Assembly: GCA_049613795.1 (NCBI GenBank)
Contig: JBMZCX010000003.1
Coordinates: 17,954 to 81,953 of the forward strand
Direction: 5' to 3'
Length of the DNA: 64,000 nucleotides
Source: Thalassotalea_B sp049613795
GTDB lineage: Bacteria > Pseudomonadota > Gammaproteobacteria > Enterobacterales > Alteromonadaceae
Part shown: piece by piece, positions 17,118 through 24,838 of the stretch
How positions within the stretch are numbered: the first letter of the stretch is position 1
How the letters are laid out: each line of letters starts with the position of its first letter
Translations under genes and position numbers: made by a program
The notes under the pieces: model-generated
The model's input: the letters and a program-made list of their open reading frames with translations, nothing else
Told to the model about the DNA's origin: nothing
The model's database searches: none

Positions 17118-19571
17118 CTACTTCTTTTTAGCCTTCCGTGCATTTTTACCTGGTCGTTTCTTACTTGTACTCGTGCTTTTTGTTTTAGTTTTTTTCGATT
17201 TACTTTTTTTAGCTTTAGGCGCTACTTCTTTATCTTTTCGCTGCTTGCTTGCTGATGCCTTGGTACGTTCATGTTTTCCGCCTCGGCTATTACGATCAGA
17301 ATTTTTACGTAAACTCTTTTTATCGCTATTTCCCGCGGGCAAAGGCTTAGCACGGCGGATCACGGCATTGTCACCAGAGAGTGCTAAATCAATTTTTTTC
17401 TCATCAAGATTTACCGCCGCTACTTGTACTTCAAGTACATCACCAATACGATATTTAACACCTGTTCTTTCACCACTTAAACACATGCGAACATCGTCAA
17501 AATGATAATAGTCGTGCCCCAATGACGTAATATGAATTAAGCCTTCAATGTGTAAGTCTGACAAACGCACAAACATGCCAAAATTAGTCACCGTAGAAAT
17601 AACCCCTTGGAAGGTGTCGCCAACATGGTCTTGCATAAATTCGCATTTAAGCCAGTCAGAAACATCACGCGTCGCATCGTCTGCACGTCGTTCAGTCATT
17701 GAGCAATGCTCACCTAATTCAATAACTGCTTCTGGCAAGTACTGATGAAAGCCTTGATTAGCATCGCTAGCGTGCTGCTGCTCTAAAATCGCTTTAATTA
17801 CACGATGAACCACTAAATCAGGATAACGGCGAATAGGCGAAGTAAAATGACTATAAGAAGCTAACGCTAGACCAAAATGTCCTAAGTTATCACTTTGATA
17901 AACCGCTTGTTTCATTGAACGCAGCAGCATGGTTTGAATTAATTCTTGATCAGGTCGCCCTGCCACTTTGGCTAAAATATTACTATAATCTTGTGGCTCA
18001 GGTAAGCCGTCTTCATTATCGTTTCGTGGCATTTGTAAGCCAAGTTCAGCAAGATAGCTAACAAAGTTATTAAACTTTTCTTCGCTTGGCTTATCGTGAA
18101 CCCGAAAAAGCCCAGCAGCATTATGCTGTTCAATAAATTTCGCCGTTGCCACGTTCGCCATGATCATACATTCTTCAATGATTTTATGCGCGTCGTTACG
18201 AACCAGTGGCACAATAGATTCTATTTTGCGTTCCGCATTAAAGATAAACTTAGATTCTTCAGTTTCAAAAGCAATAGCACCACGTTCAACCCGAGCGGTC
18301 ATCATCGCTAAATACATTTGATAAAGGTTTTCAAGATCTCCCACTAGTGGTTGATATTGAGTACGTAATTCCTCATCGCCCTCTAAAATTGCCGCCACTT
18401 TAGTGTAAGTAAAGCGCGCTTTTGAACGCATAACCGCAGCATAAAATTGGCTCTCAAGTAATTTACCTGTCGCGCTAACTTCCATTTCGCAAACCATACA
18501 TAAACGATCAACATCAGGGTTTAATGAACATAACCCGTTTGACAGTTTTTCAGGCAACATAGGAATAACTTGGCTAGGAAAATAAACTGAATTACCACGT
18601 GCTATCGCTTCATCATCTAATGCGCTGTTCGGTCGAACATAGTAACTAACATCAGCAATAGCTACCCATAAGCGCCAACCGCCACTTTCTGTTGGTTGAC
18701 AATATACAGCATCGTCAAAATCTCTCGCGTCTTCACCATCAATAGTCACTAACGGCAGCTCTCGCAAATCTTTACGAGGCGCTTTGGCTTTTTCTTCAAC
18801 TTCTTCCGCTATTTGCGCTATTTCTTGTTCAACTTCATTTGACCATTGATAAGGCAAGTCGTGCTCACGTAATGCTATTTGAATTTCCATACCCGGCGCC
18901 ATGTGCTCACCTAGTACTTCAATCACTTTACCAACCGCATTCGCTCTTTTTGACGGCCGTTGAACAACGGTAACTACTACCATTTGCCCGTGGCGCGCGC
19001 CCATTTTTTCGTCTGGATCGATTAAAATATCTTGTTTAATACGTGCATCGTCAGGCACCACAAAAGCAATATTATGTTCAACAAAAAAACGGCCCACAAT
19101 ACCTGCTTTTCGTGGCTCAATAACATCAACTATTTTTATTTCTTGCCGACCTTTTCTGTCTGTGCGGTCAACCAATATGGCTTCCACAATATCACCATGA
19201 ATAACGCGCTGCATTTCATGTGACGAAATATAAAAGTCTTTACCCTTTTTCGCACCAGGGGCAACATCTTGCTCAAAAAAACCAAAGCCGTCTCTATGGC
19301 CAATAACTTTACCCGTTAGTAAGCTGCTTTTTACAACAATTGCGTATTGTTTAAATTTATTGAAGAATATTTGACCTGCATTTTCCATCGCCCGCAAACG
19401 ACGCTTAATACCAACAAGCTGATTATCTTCAGTGTACTTTAAGACGGTCGCTATTTCTTTAAAGGTAAGTGGTTTATGCGCCTGTTCAATAATCGACAAC
19501 AGTAATTCTCGACTAGCAACAGGGTTGTCGTATTTTTGCGCTTCGCGTTTTAAATGAGGGTCTTTAATAAT
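17118..19571 (-). CDS. rnr: Ribonuclease R, probable ATT start
   Basis: 3'-5' exoribonuclease of structured RNA. Domains: N-terminal helix-turn-helix, two cold-shock domains (IGHRDGFGFFE), the RNB catalytic domain with the metal-binding block IDGEDARDFDDAVYC, an S1 domain and a Lys/Arg-rich tail (last about 60 residues). The longest frame from a usual start begins at a TTG (19499), which cuts off conserved residues. The frame stays open upstream and encodes IKDPHLKREAQKYDNPVASRE, equivalent to the E. coli start MSQDP...REAEKYANPIPSRE. No ATG, GTG or TTG occurs there; the best match to the family start is ATT at 19571, with TAAG seven bases upstream. From ATT the protein is 817 aa (E. coli 813). 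Identity is certain; the start is inferred. Confidence 0.93.
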   Translation of the reverse strand: MIKDPHLKREAQKYDNPVASRELLLSIIEQAHKPLTFKEIATVLKYTEDNQLVGIKRRLRAMENAGQIFFNKFKQYAIVVKSSLLTGKVIGHRDGFGFFEQDVAPGAKKGKDFYISSHEMQRVIHGDIVEAILVDRTDRKGRQEIKIVDVIEPRKAGIVGRFFVEHNIAFVVPDDARIKQDILIDPDEKMGARHGQMVVVTVVQRPSKRANAVGKVIEVLGEHMAPGMEIQIALREHDLPYQWSNEVEQEIAQIAEEVEEKAKAPRKDLRELPLVTIDGEDARDFDDAVYCQPTESGGWRLWVAIADVSYYVRPNSALDDEAIARGNSVYFPSQVIPMLPEKLSNGLCSLNPDVDRLCMVCEMEVSATGKLLESQFYAAVMRSKARFTYTKVAAILEGDEELRTQYQPLVGDLENLYQMYLAMMTARVERGAIAFETEESKFIFNAERKIESIVPLVRNDAHKIIEECMIMANVATAKFIEQHNAAGLFRVHDKPSEEKFNNFVSYLAELGLQMPRNDNEDGLPEPQDYSNILAKVAGRPDQELIQTMLLRSMKQAVYQSDNLGHFGLALASYSHFTSPIRRYPDLVVHRVIKAILEQQHASDANQGFHQYLPEAVIELGEHCSMTERRADDATRDVSDWLKCEFMQDHVGDTFQGVISTVTNFGMFVRLSDLHIEGLIHITSLGHDYYHFDDVRMCLSGERTGVKYRIGDVLEVQVAAVNLDEKKIDLALSGDNAVIRRAKPLPAGNSDKKSLRKNSDRNSRGGKHERTKASASKQRKDKEVAPKAKKSKSKKTKTKSTSTSKKRPGKNARKAKKK

Positions 19572-19595
19572 GATGTTACTTAATTTATAAATTAT

Positions 19596-19626
19596 AGGCT
19601 CAGTATAACTGACTTAAACTGAGCCT
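19596..19626 (-). terminator. Hairpin between motX and rnr
   Basis: A 9-bp perfect inverted repeat (AGGCTCAGT at 19596-19604 and ACTGAGCCT at 19618-19626) lies 27 bp after the motX stop and 25 bp before the proposed rnr start. It is followed on the minus strand by AT-rich sequence without a clear U run. It may end motX mRNA or form part of the rnr leader. Confidence 0.4.
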
Positions 19627-19652
19627 GCGATAAATATAGATAACCTAAATAT

Positions 19653-20279
19653 TTAATATTTACCTTTTTTAGCCGCGTTAACCACACGCTCTGGTAATTT
19701 TTCAGCTAATTGAGCAAGTAATAAGGTAATTTTTTTATGCGTTTTTTTGTCATCTGTTAACGAATGATGAAGTAATGAATAGAGCTCAGGATAATCAAGT
19801 GGACTGCCTTTACCCGAATTATAAATTTCAGCAAGGCGAATTTGTGCCTTAAGGTTATTTAAAATTGCCGCTTCTTTAAGGAAAAGAATTGCCTTGCGTA
19901 AGTCTGGCTGCATAAATTTTCCGATATGATAGTAGCGGCCTATTTGCTCTAACCCTTCAGGTAAACCTTGATCTGCTGAGAGCTGCATATAGTGCAAACC
20001 TAATTCAATATCTTTTTTTACACAAACGCCATAAGCAAGCATGTCACCCCATAAAAATTGATAAGACGGCATTTCAGACTTAATTGCGCGCGCTTGAATG
20101 TCGTCTACCAATTGACATTCATCAACTACAACTTGGCTTAGGTGCTTATTTTCTCTAATTAAGTCAAGCAATTGATTATCAGAATAAATTTGAACCGCTT
20201 CTAATTGCTGCGCATTAGCCTGAAACGTTACACTAGTGGCTAGCATTAATAGGTACACAATTTTTTTAAAATTTAACAT
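19653..20279 (-). CDS. motX: Sodium-driven polar flagellar motor protein MotX
   Basis: 208 aa secreted protein: signal peptide to about residue 23 (FQANA-QQ), then Sel1-type repeats. Diagnostic stretches are NKHLSQVVVDECQLVDDI, MPSYQFLWGDMLAYGVCV and DQGLPEGLEQIGRYYHIG, which follow Vibrio MotX closely. MotX forms the T ring with MotY and anchors the PomA/PomB stators of the Na+-driven flagellum. Proximity to rnr and rlmB is the same as in Vibrio. A sigma-28-type promoter lies 50 bp upstream. It implies a sodium-driven flagellum encoded elsewhere in the genome. Confidence 0.93.
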   Translation of the reverse strand: MLNFKKIVYLLMLATSVTFQANAQQLEAVQIYSDNQLLDLIRENKHLSQVVVDECQLVDDIQARAIKSEMPSYQFLWGDMLAYGVCVKKDIELGLHYMQLSADQGLPEGLEQIGRYYHIGKFMQPDLRKAILFLKEAAILNNLKAQIRLAEIYNSGKGSPLDYPELYSLLHHSLTDDKKTHKKITLLLAQLAEKLPERVVNAAKKGKY

Positions 20280-20330
20280 AATACCTTCACGTATTGGCTT
20301 ACTGGTTTATAAATACCTTATCAATAGAGT

Positions 20331-20357
20331 ATATCGACAAAGCGTTCATTTTCTTTG
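20331..20357 (-). promoter_or_regulatory. Sigma-28 (FliA) promoter of motX
   Basis: Reading the minus strand, CAAAGAAA (20357-20350) and GTCGATAT (20338-20331) are separated by exactly 11 bases. The FliA consensus is TAAAGTTT-N11-GCCGATAA. The elements lie about 50 bp before the motX start, and motX belongs to the late FliA-dependent flagellar genes in Vibrio. Confidence 0.65.
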
Positions 20358-20506
20358 ATCTTTTTTAACATTCTTGCAATAAATAAAGCAAATTTAGTAC
20401 CAGAATTACTACCAAATTATAATGCCAAGTTAGCGCTAAAATACCACTTGCACTTAATAAATTAAACACTCAGAATGCCAGTGAGTGCTTTGATAAGTGA
20501 GGTAAT

Positions 20507-21517
20507 ATGTCTGAATTAGAACAACTCATTGCAATTTCAAGAACCAATGAAGAAATATCTCGTAAATTATTTACCATTGAAACAGAAATTCTTAGCTGCC
20601 AATCAAGCCAAGAGTTATTAAAAAAACTACTCGGTTTGGTAAAAACTTCTTTTCAGTTAACTGATATATTTTTATTACTGGCAGATCCTACGCCAATTAG
20701 TTATCTGCTCACCAGTAAAACACAATCTCAGTGGCATCAAGACAACACTCAACGTATAAACACCCATAAGTTACAAAAACTTCATCCCAATAATATGCCG
20801 TTATTAACGAATAACATTAGCTTAATGAACGACATTTTACCTCAACATTTACGCAACACTACTGGCTCAATAGCATTAATACCTGTAACCCTCGAAGGAC
20901 AGTTTTTTGGTAGCTTGCTTTTTATGGATAATAAAGTTGATCGCTTTACTGAAGATTTAGGCACTTTTCATTTAGAGCAATTAGCCGTAAAAATTAGCTT
21001 ATGTTTATCCAATGTATTAATTCGTGAACAACTCGAATATATGGCGCATTACGACAGGCTAACAGGCATAGCTAATCGTCGTTTAATGGAGAAATGCATT
21101 GATGAAGAGTTAGTTCGCCAACGTCGTTATCAAGTACCTTTTTCTGTACTTTTTATTGACCTTAATAAGTTTAAAATAATTAATGACACCTATGGCCATG
21201 ACTGTGGCGATAAGGTGCTTGCTTATGTAGCAACTCAACTACAAGAGCTTATCCGCGAAAATGATAAATGTTTCCGCTACGCCGGCGACGAATTTGTGGT
21301 GGTATTAGCTAGCCAAACATACCAAGAAGCGAAGTCTGCCGCACATCGGTTATGCCAATTTTTTATTAATAATCCGATGCCATATCAAAACAGCATACTA
21401 GAAGTAACCATCAGCTGTGGTGCAGCAGCCAGTGACGGTATATTGTCGATGGACCAGTTATTGAAAAAAGCAGATGAACAACTATATTTACATAAGAAGG
21501 TAACAGCAAAAAGCTAA
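20507..21517 (+). CDS. Diguanylate cyclase with N-terminal GAF-like sensor
   Basis: 336 aa, no membrane helix. A GAF-like domain (about 15-165) is followed by a GGDEF domain (about 170-335) beginning HYDRLTGIANRR. The active site reads AGDEF, a catalytically competent variant, and the inhibitory I-site RxxD (REND) sits five residues before it, so product feedback is expected. DLNKFKIINDTYGHDCGD is the substrate-binding stretch. It makes c-di-GMP in the cytoplasm. A good ribosome site (GAGGTAAT) precedes the ATG. The HD-GYP gene follows on the same strand after 108 bp. The signal sensed by the GAF domain is unknown. Confidence 0.9.
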   Translation: MSELEQLIAISRTNEEISRKLFTIETEILSCQSSQELLKKLLGLVKTSFQLTDIFLLLADPTPISYLLTSKTQSQWHQDNTQRINTHKLQKLHPNNMPLLTNNISLMNDILPQHLRNTTGSIALIPVTLEGQFFGSLLFMDNKVDRFTEDLGTFHLEQLAVKISLCLSNVLIREQLEYMAHYDRLTGIANRRLMEKCIDEELVRQRRYQVPFSVLFIDLNKFKIINDTYGHDCGDKVLAYVATQLQELIRENDKCFRYAGDEFVVVLASQTYQEAKSAAHRLCQFFINNPMPYQNSILEVTISCGAAASDGILSMDQLLKKADEQLYLHKKVTAKS

Positions 21518-21625
21518 CATATTATTAGGGTCTGTTGAACTTTCGTGGTTGAATTTTGTTCGAGCAAGCTCAACAAACCATACTGCTTTTCTAACAATAG
21601 CCAAAAGGACTTTAGGATCTAATTA

Positions 21626-22807
21626 ATGCAGGTTGAAATTAACATTGCTGAACTACGCACGGGTCATTTTGTTGTTGATATTGCGACACAGCAAGGAAGT
21701 TACAAGCTTGAACAAGCGGGGCACATAAAGAATGACTTAGTCATACAAAACCTAATTGCCAAAGGCGTTGAAAGTTTAATTATCGACACTTCAAAAACAT
21801 TGAAAACCAACGCCGTACAAGTCGATTTAAATACTAAATTTTCACCAATAATTCCTTCTGCTTCGGCTGTTTTTGAATTAGAAAAAGCCAAAAAAATTTT
21901 TAATGAATCGAAAAAAATTCAACGACGAGTATTCGATGATGCTTTTGCAGGAAAGCCAATAGATATAGCACCAATACACCAAGTTACCGATAAAACTATT
22001 GACGCAATTTTTAAAAATCCTGATGCACTCGCCTGCGTTATTAACATTCGTAAAAAAGATGAATACTTACTTGAACATTCCGTTTCAGTATCAGTGTTAA
22101 TGACTATTTTTGCCCGTTTTTTAAAAATAAACAAAACCATAATACAACAATTAGCTGTAGGTGCTTTTTTACATGATGTCGGTAAAATTATGATACCTGA
22201 AGAAGTGTTAAATAAGCCAAGTAAGTTAACCGATGACGAGTTTACTTTAATGAAAAGCCATGCGAGTCATTCTATTGACATTATAAAAAGTACCCCTGGT
22301 ATTTCTGCCATTAGTCTGGAAGTGGCGGCATTACATCATGAAAAATTAGACGGTAGTGGTTACCCAAATAATGTAAAAGGTGAAAATATAACAACTTATG
22401 GTCGTATGGTCGCCATTTGTGATATTTTTGATGCACTTACTTCTCACCGCTGCTACAAAGCTGGCTTTAGCCATATGAAGTCTTTTAGTATCTTAAAAAA
22501 CTTAAGCGAAAGCGGACACTTAGATAAGCGTTTAGTCAGCCTGTTTATTAATTGTATGGGCGTATTTCCAGTAGGCTCATTAGTACAATTAAACTCAAAT
22601 AAACTCGCTATTGTTGAAAAGCGCAATGCTAAAGATCCAACAAAGCCCAAGGTGCGATCTTTTTATAGTGCTAAGCATCATCATTATGTTGAGGCAAAAA
22701 ACATAGACTTATCAAAAGCTAATGACTTTATTATTAAAGGAGTAAGAGCCGATGATTATGATCTTGATATGAACAAAATTGTCGATTTTTTATTAACTGA
22801 AGGTTAG
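21626..22807 (+). CDS. HD-GYP domain c-di-GMP phosphodiesterase (DUF3391 N-terminus)
   Basis: 393 aa. An N-terminal DUF3391-like domain (about 1-120) precedes the HD-GYP domain (about 140-330). Metal and catalytic motifs are intact: HSVSVSVL, FLHDVGKI, HH in VAALHHEKLDGSGYP (the GYP loop) and AICDIFDALTSHRCYK. It should hydrolyse c-di-GMP to pGpG/GMP. It begins after AGGATCTAATTA. Together with the preceding cyclase it forms a make/break pair, probably acting on MSHA pili and motility. Activity is inferred from intact motifs. Confidence 0.92.
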   Translation: MQVEINIAELRTGHFVVDIATQQGSYKLEQAGHIKNDLVIQNLIAKGVESLIIDTSKTLKTNAVQVDLNTKFSPIIPSASAVFELEKAKKIFNESKKIQRRVFDDAFAGKPIDIAPIHQVTDKTIDAIFKNPDALACVINIRKKDEYLLEHSVSVSVLMTIFARFLKINKTIIQQLAVGAFLHDVGKIMIPEEVLNKPSKLTDDEFTLMKSHASHSIDIIKSTPGISAISLEVAALHHEKLDGSGYPNNVKGENITTYGRMVAICDIFDALTSHRCYKAGFSHMKSFSILKNLSESGHLDKRLVSLFINCMGVFPVGSLVQLNSNKLAIVEKRNAKDPTKPKVRSFYSAKHHHYVEAKNIDLSKANDFIIKGVRADDYDLDMNKIVDFLLTEG

Positions 22808-22889
22808 AAACTAAGGTTTGCGCAATGAACTAATTTCACTTTCAAACGTCTTATCTACAATTACGATTAACAGCGATCATCAATGTTGA

Positions 22890-23567
22890 ATGGATACACT
22901 TTCAGTACCTCACCAAAAGCCTAACCTGTCAATTGGCATCGCTCTCTCAGCGATGATTCATGGCACTATAGTATTACTATTCGTTATTGCCACTCAAAAA
23001 GAAGCAGCGATTAAGTCTGAACAACCACCAATTACAGCATATTTTTATCAGAAAGTAGCTCAACTGACAGCTAAATCAATAGCTAAGCCAATGACCAAGC
23101 AAAAGCAAAGCCCCTTGCAAAGCATTAAAAATACAGCCAGTAGTATAGATGAAAGCAGGTCTACACCCGCTACACCATCAATAGCAAAAGATCCGTTAGC
23201 CAAAAGACAACAGACTAAAACTGATCACAAAAATCCTTCAACAGTTCAGCCAAGAGCAAACACTACAATAAATACAGCGGCAATATTACAACACCTAGCG
23301 AGTCAAAAATATTCCGACGCGCAAAAAAGTAGTGCGAAAGATAGCTATCAATCATATCAACAGCAGAAAAATTATATTCCACCTTCTAAAACAAAATTCA
23401 ACCAATTACCCGAGGCGAAAGCAAAAGAGGTAAGAGTGAACTGCGATAATAATTTTGTTGTAGGGTTAACAATATTGTCAGGCTTGATGGGAGGCACAAT
23501 AAGTTGCGAAAAATTTAACAGTCATCAACAATATATTGATAAGCGTTTAAAGAAAATGGGAAAATAG
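22890..23567 (+). CDS. Unrecognised membrane-anchored protein with TonB-like N-terminus
   Basis: 225 aa. One helix at about residues 14-36 (IGIALSAMIHGTIVLLFVIA) follows a short N-terminus, as in TonB and TolA. A long Lys/Gln/Ser/Pro-rich, probably extended periplasmic segment (about 55-185) comes next, then a small C-terminal domain with two Cys (VNCDNNFVVG and TISCEKF) that could form a disulphide. The C-terminus does not look like the TonB beta fold, so I do not call it TonB. There is no ExbB/ExbD partner nearby. It starts 82 bp after the HD-GYP gene and converges with erpA. Function unknown. Confidence 0.65.
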   Translation: MDTLSVPHQKPNLSIGIALSAMIHGTIVLLFVIATQKEAAIKSEQPPITAYFYQKVAQLTAKSIAKPMTKQKQSPLQSIKNTASSIDESRSTPATPSIAKDPLAKRQQTKTDHKNPSTVQPRANTTINTAAILQHLASQKYSDAQKSSAKDSYQSYQQQKNYIPPSKTKFNQLPEAKAKEVRVNCDNNFVVGLTILSGLMGGTISCEKFNSHQQYIDKRLKKMGK

Positions 23568-23574
23568 CGGGCAC

Positions 23575-23600
23575 AAAAAAACCAGCTTAAATACTGGCTT
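23575..23600 (-). terminator. Intrinsic terminator of erpA
   Basis: Reading the minus strand, AGCCAG ... CTGGTT forms a 6-bp stem (one G-U pair) with an 8-nt loop, followed by seven T. It sits about 30 bp after the erpA stop, between the two convergent genes. Confidence 0.65.
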
Positions 23601-23625
23601 TCGTTGTTAGTTTACGAGAGAAGTA

Positions 23626-23967
23626 CTAAATAGAGAATGACGCGCCACAGCCGCAGGTGCTTGATGCATTAGGATTACTCACTAAAAAGCGGCTACCTTC
23701 TAACCCTTCAATGTAGTCAACTTCACCGTCAACTAAATATTGTATGCTCATCGGGTCAACCACCATAGTAACACCTTGTTTTTCAATGGTTAAATCGCCT
23801 TCATTTACTTTTTCGTCAAAAGTAAAACCGTATTGAAAACCTGAGCAGCCTCCGCCAGTTACATACACCCGTAATTTAAGTTCAGGATTTTCCTCTTCCG
23901 TAATTAACGCAAGCACTTTACTTGCTGCGGCATCAGAAAATTTAATGGGTAATTCAGAGGTTGACAT
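23626..23967 (-). CDS. erpA: Iron-sulfur cluster insertion protein ErpA
   Basis: 113 aa A-type Fe-S carrier. The three cluster cysteines are present: Cys in TGGGCSGFQYGF (about 42) and the C-terminal CGCG (about 107-109). FDEKVNEGD and VDPMSIQYLVDGEVDYIEGL are typical of ErpA rather than IscA. It delivers Fe-S clusters to apo-proteins such as IspG. It is monocistronic, with its own terminator. Confidence 0.95.
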   Translation of the reverse strand: MSTSELPIKFSDAAASKVLALITEEENPELKLRVYVTGGGCSGFQYGFTFDEKVNEGDLTIEKQGVTMVVDPMSIQYLVDGEVDYIEGLEGSRFLVSNPNASSTCGCGASFSI

Positions 23968-24035
23968 AAAATTCTACTTACTAGGAACATCGAAAACGCA
24001 ATTATCTTAAACTTGACCAATTTAATCAAGTATTA

Positions 24036-24776
24036 CTATAAACCGCTGTTGGTTTTATCAATAACGCTTTGCCAAACATAATTATGCTCAACTTTGCGGT
24101 ATTTCTGCCCTCTCGTTTTATTAAGCACGGTAGTAAATGCTATTTTTTCAGGAGTAAAGCCATCGGGCAAGGTAAACTCACCTTCGATAATTTGAAAATA
24201 TTTGAAGCTAAACGAGAGTGCTTTTTTAGTTAATGTGGAGGCTTTTAATAACGATATGTTGCTAGGTTTATTATTTAGGCTGCCATGAAACACTATATCA
24301 ATAGCCCCTTTAGCATACCGCTTTTGAATTTGTTGCTGTACAAGCACCACTTGAAAACGAAAATGATTGGCGCTTTCAGTGGCGTTTATGGTTATTTCGT
24401 CAACCATCACTCCATCAGCTTGTTTTTCAGGCGCCATTACTTTTTCATAAAAAGCCAATTCTTTTTTCACTTGAAAATGGTCTTTTTCAATTTCAGTAAG
24501 CAATTGCTGAGAACGCACACTTGCCATACGCTCAACTTCTAGCTCTACTTCTAGCGTATGTATTTGTTTAACTTGATCGACTTGTTGTTGATATAAGTTG
24601 TCTAAGCGAATTTTTTGCTGGTTAATCGTTTGGATTTGATAACCATGAAAAAAATTACCTACGCGATAACCACAGAATAGACAGGTGATAATTAACAAAA
24701 ATAGCAAAATCGCTGAGCGAAAGGAGCCTAATTTATTAACAACAACATTTAAATTTATTTTTGCTAACCAACTCAT
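24036..24776 (-). CDS. DUF6776-like membrane-anchored coiled-coil protein
   Basis: 246 aa. One helix at about 19-40 (AILLFLLIITCLFCGYRVG), then a coiled coil (about 50-115) and a C-terminal beta-rich domain (about 125-240, FRFQVVLVQQQI and FKYFQIIEGEFTLPDGF). This plan matches DUF6776 proteins of gammaproteobacteria, often found near erpA; the family has no known function. It is 68 bp from erpA on the same strand. Confidence 0.7.
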   Translation of the reverse strand: MSWLAKINLNVVVNKLGSFRSAILLFLLIITCLFCGYRVGNFFHGYQIQTINQQKIRLDNLYQQQVDQVKQIHTLEVELEVERMASVRSQQLLTEIEKDHFQVKKELAFYEKVMAPEKQADGVMVDEITINATESANHFRFQVVLVQQQIQKRYAKGAIDIVFHGSLNNKPSNISLLKASTLTKKALSFSFKYFQIIEGEFTLPDGFTPEKIAFTTVLNKTRGQKYRKVEHNYVWQSVIDKTNSGL

Positions 24777-24838
24777 TTGAAAAGTATTATGATAAATTAA
24801 TAAAAAAATAATAGGCTGCTTAAGCTAACCCGTTCATT

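Noticed and set aside
21528..21610. GGGTCTGTTGAAC and an imperfect hairpin (GTTCGAGC/GCTCAAC) between the cyclase and HD-GYP genes, reminiscent of an insertion-sequence end
   Set aside because: No matching second end, target duplication or transposase remnant; too short to call a mobile element.
22890..23567. Naming this protein TonB
   Set aside because: Only the N-terminal helix and linker are TonB-like; the C-terminal domain and exbB/exbD context are missing.
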